From: Rhodocyclaceae bacterium
GTDB taxonomy: Bacteria > Pseudomonadota > Gammaproteobacteria > Burkholderiales > Rhodocyclaceae
Direction of reading: 5' to 3'
NCBI GenBank assembly: GCA_004379165.1
Contig: NKXK01000020.1
Location: 1-64,000 of the forward strand
Length of the DNA stretch: 64,000 bases
Shown: positions 59,656 to 64,000 of the stretch, piece after piece
Numbering within the stretch: the stretch's first letter is position 1
Layout: the number at the start of each line of letters is the position of its first letter
Program-made: the position numbers and the translations under genes
The notes under the pieces: model-generated
Seen by the model: only the letters and a program-made list of their open reading frames with translations
What the model was told of the DNA's origin: nothing
Database searches by the model: none

Positions 59656-60582
59656 ATGTCTTTTGCGTTCGTATTTCCCGGCCAGGGCTCGCAGAGCGTT
59701 GGCATGATGGCCGCCTATGGCGATGCCGCCGTGGTTCGCGCCACCTTTGACGAAGCTTCCGCCGCAATTGGCGATGACCTGTGGGCGATGGTTGCCGACG
59801 GCCCCGCCGAAGTGCTGACCCAGACCGTCAATACCCAGCCGGTGATGCTGACCGCCGGGATCGCTGCCTGGCGCGTCTGGTGCGAAAAGGGCGGGAAGAT
59901 GCCGGCCGTCGTCGCCGGGCATAGCCTCGGGGAGTACTCCGCACTGGTCGCTGCCGGTGTCATCGATTTCAAGGATGCCGTGCCGCTGGTCCGCTTGCGT
60001 GCCGCCGCCATGCAGGAAGCCGTGCCGCTTGGCACCGGCGCCATGGCAGCAGTGCTCGGCCTCGACAACGCCGGCATCGCCGCCGCCTGTGCCGAAGCGG
60101 CGCAGGGTGAAATCGTTGAGCCTGTCAATTTCAATGCCAACGGTCAGACGGTAATCGCTGGCCATAAAGCCGCTGTAGAACGAGCCATGGAGGCCTGCAA
60201 AGCCCGTGGCGCAAAGATGGCCAAGGCTTTGCCGGTTTCGGCACCATTTCATTCGTCACTTATCCGCCCGGCTGCCGACAAGCTGGCTGCGCGCCTGGCT
60301 GAACTGACGCTGAACGCACCGAAGATTCCGGTGATCAACAACGTGGACGTCGCCATCGAAACCGATCCGGCACGCATTAAGGATGCGTTGATCCGTCAGG
60401 CTTACAACCCGGTACGCTGGGTGGAAACCATCCAGAAGATGGCGGCCATTGGCGTCACCACTGTTGCCGAATGTGGCCCAGGCAAGGTTTTGGCGGGCCT
60501 GACCAAGCGTTGCGCTGACGGCATTGCCGGTGTTTCGCTGGCAGATGTTACTGCCATTGAAGCCAATATCGGCCTGGAGTAA
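59656..60582 (+). CDS. fabD: Malonyl-CoA:ACP transacylase
   Basis: The 308-residue protein starts at MSFAFVFPGQGSQSVGM, preceded by AGGAGA. The active-site serine is in AGHSLGEYSAL, the catalytic histidine in SAPFHSSL, and ECGPGKVLAGL is C-terminal. It loads malonyl groups onto the ACP encoded two genes downstream. The stop overlaps or abuts the fabG start. Confidence 0.97.
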   Translation: MSFAFVFPGQGSQSVGMMAAYGDAAVVRATFDEASAAIGDDLWAMVADGPAEVLTQTVNTQPVMLTAGIAAWRVWCEKGGKMPAVVAGHSLGEYSALVAAGVIDFKDAVPLVRLRAAAMQEAVPLGTGAMAAVLGLDNAGIAAACAEAAQGEIVEPVNFNANGQTVIAGHKAAVERAMEACKARGAKMAKALPVSAPFHSSLIRPAADKLAARLAELTLNAPKIPVINNVDVAIETDPARIKDALIRQAYNPVRWVETIQKMAAIGVTTVAECGPGKVLAGLTKRCADGIAGVSLADVTAIEANIGLE

Positions 60583-61326
60583 ATGATGCTGAACGACAAG
60601 ATTGCACTGGTCACCGGCGCCACCCGCGGCATCGGCCGCGCCATCGCGCTTGACCTTGCCAGACAAGGTGCTACCGTGATCGGTACCGCCACCAGTGAGA
60701 GCGGTGCTGCCCAGATTTCCGAGTATCTTGCAGAGGCGGGCGCCAAGGGGCAGGGCATCGTCCTGAACGTGACTGACGCTGCGCAAACCGATGCGGTGCT
60801 AGCCGATATCGCCAAAACCCTGGGTGCAATCACCATTTTGGTCAACAATGCTGGCATCACCCGCGACAACCTGACCATGCGCATGGGCGATGATGAGTGG
60901 GATGCTGTCATCGATACCAACCTCAAGGCAGTCTTCCGGCTGTCGCGTGGCGTGATGCGGGGCATGATGAAGGCGCGCTTCGGACGCATCGTCAATATTT
61001 CTTCGGTGGTTGGTTACTCCGGCAATGCCGGCCAGGCCAATTACTGCGCCGCCAAGGCCGGCGTCGCCGGTCTCAGCCGTTCGCTGGCCCGCGAACTGGG
61101 TAGCCGCAACATCACCGTCAATTGCGTGGCGCCGGGATTCATCGCCACCGACATGACGCATGCCTTGACCGAAGAGCAGAAGGCAGCCATGCTGGCAACT
61201 ATTCCGCTGGCGCGTGCGGGCACGCCCGAGGACGTTGCCGGCGCTGTCGGCTTTCTGGTTTCTCCCGCCGCCGCTTACATCACGGGTACGACCGTACACG
61301 TGAATGGCGGTATGTTCATGGATTGA
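60583..61326 (+). CDS. fabG: 3-oxoacyl-ACP reductase
   Basis: The 247-residue short-chain dehydrogenase has the NADPH motif VTGATRGIGRAIA, NNAGITRDN, and catalytic Ser-Tyr-Lys in NISSVVGYSGNAGQANYCAAK (tyrosine and lysine four apart in the last part). Two adjacent ATG codons exist (60583, 60586). The start abuts the fabD stop. Confidence 0.96.
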   Translation: MMLNDKIALVTGATRGIGRAIALDLARQGATVIGTATSESGAAQISEYLAEAGAKGQGIVLNVTDAAQTDAVLADIAKTLGAITILVNNAGITRDNLTMRMGDDEWDAVIDTNLKAVFRLSRGVMRGMMKARFGRIVNISSVVGYSGNAGQANYCAAKAGVAGLSRSLARELGSRNITVNCVAPGFIATDMTHALTEEQKAAMLATIPLARAGTPEDVAGAVGFLVSPAAAYITGTTVHVNGGMFMD

Positions 61327-61399
61327 TTTCGCTAAGCTTCGGCTTTTGGTAGAATCGTAACGTTTTTTTTCGTACCCCCGAGGGGAAGGAGTTTTTCGA

Positions 61400-61636
61400 A
61401 TGGATAACATCGTAGAGCGCGTCAAGAAGATCGTCGCCGAACAACTGGGCGTGAACGAAGCGGACATCAAGAACGAGTCCTCTTTCGTGGACGATCTGGG
61501 CGCGGATTCCCTGGACACCGTCGAGCTGGTCATGGCTCTGGAAGAGGAATTCGAGTGCGAAATTCCGGATGACCAGGCAGAGAAGATCACGACCGTCCAG
61601 CAGGCTGTCGATTACATCCTCGCCAACAAGCAGTAA
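61400..61636 (+). CDS. acpP: Acyl carrier protein
   Basis: This 78-residue acidic protein has the phosphopantetheine serine in [13 protein letters not shown] strong AAGGAG lies 11 bases before the ATG. A TAGAAT box at 61350-61355 in the 73-bp gap suggests an extra promoter of its own, though no good -35 is seen. A strong hairpin follows. Confidence 0.97.
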   Translation: MDNIVERVKKIVAEQLGVNEADIKNESSFVDDLGADSLDTVELVMALEEEFECEIPDDQAEKITTVQQAVDYILANKQ

Positions 61637-61657
61637 GCCAATTCCGGTTTGAACCAG

Positions 61658-61686
61658 GCAAGGCCGGCCTCCTAGGCCGGCCTTGC
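61658..61686 (+). other. Strong hairpin between acpP and fabF
   Basis: GCAAGGCCGGCC and GGCCGGCCTTGC form a perfect 12-bp stem around TCCTA. No uniform T-run follows. It probably stabilises the acpP message or partly terminates before fabF. Confidence 0.75.
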
Positions 61687-61711
61687 TACATTTGCTTTCG
61701 GAGTGCATATC

Positions 61712-62947
61712 TTGGCACGTCGCAGAGTCGTCATCACCGGCCTGGGCCTGATTTCCCCGGTTGGTAACAGCGTTGAAGAAGGCTGGCAGAACATCATTGC
61801 CGGCGTTTCCGGTATTGCTCCCATTACCCGCTTCGACACCACCACCTTCCCGGTAAAGTTTGCCGGCGAGGTCAAGAATTTCGATATCACCCAATACATT
61901 TCCGCCAAGGATGCCCGCCGCATGGATACTTTCATCCATTACGGCCTGGCCGCTGGCATGCAGGCAGTGCGTGATGCCGGCCTGGACAAGGAAGGTGCTG
62001 CCGACCCCGAGCGCGTCGGCGTCGCCATCGGTTCCGGCATCGGCGGCTTGCCGCTGATCGAGGAAACCAAGGCCGAGTACGATGCAGCGGGCATCCGCAA
62101 GGTATCCCCGTTCTTTGTTCCGGGTTCAATCATCAACATGATCTCCGGCAACCTGTCGATCGAATTCGGCTTCAAGGGCCCGAACATCTCCATCGTCACG
62201 GCTTGTACCACCGGCACGCACTCGATCGGCGAAGCTGCGCGGATCATCGAATACGGTGATGCTGACGTGATGGTCGCCGGCGGTGCCGAATCGACCGTTT
62301 CGCCGCTGGGCATGGGTGGTTTTTGTGCCGCCCGTGCGCTGTCGACCCGCAACGATGACCCGGCAACGGCCAGCCGTCCTTGGGACAAGGACCGCGATGG
62401 ATTCGTGCTGGGTGAGGGCGCAGGCGTCCTGGTGCTGGAAGAATACGAACACGCCAAGGCGCGCGGTGCAAAAATCTACGCCGAAGTGGCCGGTTACGGC
62501 ATGAGCGCGGATGCTTATCACATCACCGCACCGAATATGGATGGCCCCCGCCGCTCGATGGTCAATGCGCTGAAGAACGCTGGTGTCACGCCGGCCGACG
62601 TTCAGTACGTCAATGCCCATGGCACGTCGACGCCGCTTGGCGACAAGAACGAGTCGGACGCCATCAATGCGGCCTTTGGTGACGCTGCAAAGAGCATCGT
62701 CGTCAATTCGACCAAGTCGATGACCGGCCACCTGCTGGGTGGTGCCGGTGGCGTTGAATCGTTGTTCACCGTGCTGGCAATCCATCACCAGATCTCGCCA
62801 CCGACCATCAACATCATCAACCAGGATCCGGAGTGCGATCTGGATTACTGCGCGAACAAGGCGCGGCCGATGAAGATTGATGTGGCACTGAAGAACAACT
62901 TCGGCTTCGGCGGAACGAACGGCTCGCTGGTCTTCAAGCGCGTCTGA
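61712..62947 (+). CDS. fabF: Beta-ketoacyl-ACP synthase II
   Basis: The 411-residue enzyme elongates acyl-ACP. The start is taken as TTG 61712, because CGGAG lies nine bases upstream of it while the in-frame GTG 61703 directly abuts that site. Catalytic Cys is in [13 protein letters not shown], and the two His are in [11 protein letters not shown] and [21 protein letters not shown] is C-terminal. Confidence 0.95.
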   Translation: MARRRVVITGLGLISPVGNSVEEGWQNIIAGVSGIAPITRFDTTTFPVKFAGEVKNFDITQYISAKDARRMDTFIHYGLAAGMQAVRDAGLDKEGAADPERVGVAIGSGIGGLPLIEETKAEYDAAGIRKVSPFFVPGSIINMISGNLSIEFGFKGPNISIVTACTTGTHSIGEAARIIEYGDADVMVAGGAESTVSPLGMGGFCAARALSTRNDDPATASRPWDKDRDGFVLGEGAGVLVLEEYEHAKARGAKIYAEVAGYGMSADAYHITAPNMDGPRRSMVNALKNAGVTPADVQYVNAHGTSTPLGDKNESDAINAAFGDAAKSIVVNSTKSMTGHLLGGAGGVESLFTVLAIHHQISPPTINIINQDPECDLDYCANKARPMKIDVALKNNFGFGGTNGSLVFKRV

Positions 62948-62966
62948 TCGTTTTCCCGCTCAGGGA

Positions 62967-63010
62967 GCGAACGGTGCAGTTTCCGATCATGATCGGACTG
63001 CACCGTTCGC
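62967..63010. repeat. Long near-perfect inverted repeat over the ygfX-like start codon
   Basis: The left arm GCGAACGGTGCAGT (62967-62980) is fully complementary to ACTGCACCGTTCGC (62997-63010). Between them lie TT and the palindrome CCGATCATGATCGG. The whole can fold as one stem with a two-base bulge. The GTG start at 62974 sits in the left arm. No T-run follows. Confidence 0.9.
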
Positions 63011-63411
63011 GCATTCTGGCGGGCCTCGTCGCGATCAGCGCCATGGTTGCAGCAGCCGGCTTGAGCCTGCTACCACGGTCAACCCAAAATTTGCCCGTAT
63101 TTTGGCTACTCTGGCTATTCGCCTGCCTGTTGGCAATTCATGGCCTGCGCCCGGTGCGCTACATCATCCGTCTTGAACGCAGCGGATCGGTATCGATTCA
63201 GAGCAAACCGGATGCCTCATGGGAAGAGGCGAAATTGGGCGCCACCCTGTTCGTTCATCCGTGGTTGACGGTCTTCAGGCTGCAAACAACCGGCGGAACA
63301 GCCAGATCGATTGTCGTTACCGCCGACAGCCTGCCAGCAGGGGATTTTCGGCGCCTGCGCATTTTCCTGCGCTGGCGGCTAAGCATCAGCGCACCGGACG
63401 ACGGCGCTTGA
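62974..63411 (+). CDS. YgfX-like small membrane protein
   Basis: The 145-residue protein has two close membrane segments (about 13-30 and 41-58; [17 protein letters not shown] and [17 protein letters not shown]) and a small soluble domain. The layout and position next to nadB fit the YgfX/CptA family (DUF1434), which in E. coli is paired with SdhE. The start is GTG 62974 with GGGAG seven bases before it, inside a long inverted repeat; an ATG at 62989 is possible. The last 26 bp overlap nadB. Confidence 0.65.
   Translation: MQFPIMIGLHRSRILAGLVAISAMVAAAGLSLLPRSTQNLPVFWLLWLFACLLAIHGLRPVRYIIRLERSGSVSIQSKPDASWEEAKLGATLFVHPWLTVFRLQTTGGTARSIVVTADSLPAGDFRRLRIFLRWRLSISAPDDGA
63074..63105 (+). repeat. 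Dispersed motif, copy 13
   Basis: The core ACGGTCAACCC is followed by AAAATTTG and, one turn later, GTATTTTGG. It lies inside the ygfX-like gene. Confidence 0.75.
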
Positions 63412-64000
63412 GGATGGTATTGCGCAATCTGGGTGACAGCTGAGGGTAGTCGCGGGAGAAATGCAGGCCGCGACTTTCACGCCGTTGCATCGCGCAGCGC
63501 ACGATCAGATCGGCGGTAACTACGAGATTACGCAGTTCGATCAGGTCGTGATTGACACGGAAATTGGCGTAGAACTCGTCAATTTCACGCTTGAGCAACT
63601 GAATGCGGTGACGCGCCCGCTTTAGACGCTTGTTGGTGCGGACAATGCCAACATAATCCCACATGAAGCGGCGCAGTTCATCCCAGTTGTGGGAAATCAC
63701 CACTTCCTCGTCGGCATCGGTGACACGGCTCTCGTCCCAGGCCGGTAGTGTCGGGAAGCGACCAGGTTTTTGCGACAAAATGTCGTTTACCGCAGCTTCA
63801 GCAAAAACCAGACATTCGAGCAAGGAATTAGAGGCGAGACGGTTGGCGCCGTGCAGGCCCGTACATGAAGCTTCGCCGGCAACATACAAACCCTCGACAT
63901 CAGTCCGTCCGCGCTGATCACTGACGATGCCACCACAGGTGTAGTGGGCGGCTGGCACGACCGGAATCGGTTCGCGGGCAATATCGATTCCCAATTCCAG
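63386..64000 (-). CDS. nadB: L-aspartate oxidase, C-terminal part (truncated by window end)
   Basis: NadB oxidises L-aspartate to iminoaspartate for NAD synthesis. The frame is open at the window end. Visible are [12 protein letters not shown] and [22 protein letters not shown] in overlapping parts (FAD and substrate site of the succinate dehydrogenase-like fold), then the C-terminal helical domain [15 protein letters not shown] and [14 protein letters not shown]. It is convergent with the ygfX-like gene. Confidence 0.96.
   Translation of the reverse strand: MELGIDIAREPIPVVPAAHYTCGGIVSDQRGRTDVEGLYVAGEASCTGLHGANRLASNSLLECLVFAEAAVNDILSQKPGRFPTLPAWDESRVTDADEEVVISHNWDELRRFMWDYVGIVRTNKRLKRARHRIQLLKREIDEFYANFRVNHDLIELRNLVVTADLIVRCAMQRRESRGLHFSRDYPQLSPRLRNTILKRRRPVR

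Overview
The window is GC-rich, gene-dense chromosomal DNA that reads as a betaproteobacterium, most likely Rhodocyclales (a Dechloromonas/Azonexus-like organism). This is inferred from gene content and order: rpmF-plsX-fabHDG-acpP-fabF followed by ygfX-like and nadB; rne divergent from rluC; radA next to alr; many c-di-GMP and chemotaxis genes; and a nitrate/nitrite-type (NIT) chemoreceptor. No prophage, plasmid backbone or CRISPR array was seen.

Layout. 1-7.3 kb: chemotaxis operon (receptor - cheW - receptor - cheD - cheR - cheB). The two receptors share a near-identical 1.3 kb 3' half. 7.3-11.7 kb: a 1463-residue membrane sensor with PAS, GAF, GGDEF and EAL domains. 11.9-15.7 kb (minus): DUF4010/MgtC-type membrane protein, Memo, AMMECR1 and a radical SAM enzyme, the three-protein AmmeMemoRadiSam set of unknown function. 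15.7-17.4 kb: ispD, ispF, thpR. 17.5-18.8 kb: an IS5-family element flanked by TTAA. 19-21.7 kb: HDOD protein and an OmpR/EnvZ pair. 21.9-29.1 kb: secreted Arg-rich protein, tsaB-rimI-family 4 UDG, lplT, LysR regulator-alr-radA. 29.1-33.7 kb: a second GGDEF-EAL protein and an FtsX-type permease. 33.7-35.0 kb: an IS630-family element that split a STAS-domain gene. 35.1-40.3 kb: YgiQ-type radical SAM protein, a decayed GGDEF-like gene, truncated haemoglobin, typA. 40.4-46.7 kb: a third GGDEF-EAL protein, moaA, tRNA-Asn, an AsmA-like protein, aspartate/aromatic aminotransferase. 46.8-56.8 kb: uvrB, a low-molecular-weight tyrosine phosphatase, rne, then rluC-HAD-Rieske-sppA, an RsmI-related methyltransferase and maf. 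56.8-64 kb: yceD-rpmF-plsX-fabHDG-acpP-fabF, ygfX-like and the 3' part of nadB.

The most unusual signal is not a gene. A short dispersed motif, core TGCGGTCAAC followed by two A-tracts about one helical turn apart, occurs at 13 places spread through the window. It is found in both orientations, and inside genes as well as between them. Its core and phased A-tracts resemble the uptake signal sequence of Pasteurellaceae, so it is a candidate DNA-uptake or chromosome-organising sequence in this betaproteobacterium. Other points of interest are a long inverted repeat covering the start codon of the ygfX-like gene, an intrinsic terminator ending against the plsX start codon, a strong hairpin between acpP and fabF, apparent gene conversion between the receptors, and two broken signalling genes.

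Functionally the window pairs housekeeping (fatty-acid and phospholipid start-up, isoprenoid precursors, tRNA and rRNA modification, DNA repair, RNA decay) with sensing (chemotaxis, three c-di-GMP enzymes, one osmosensor-type two-component system).
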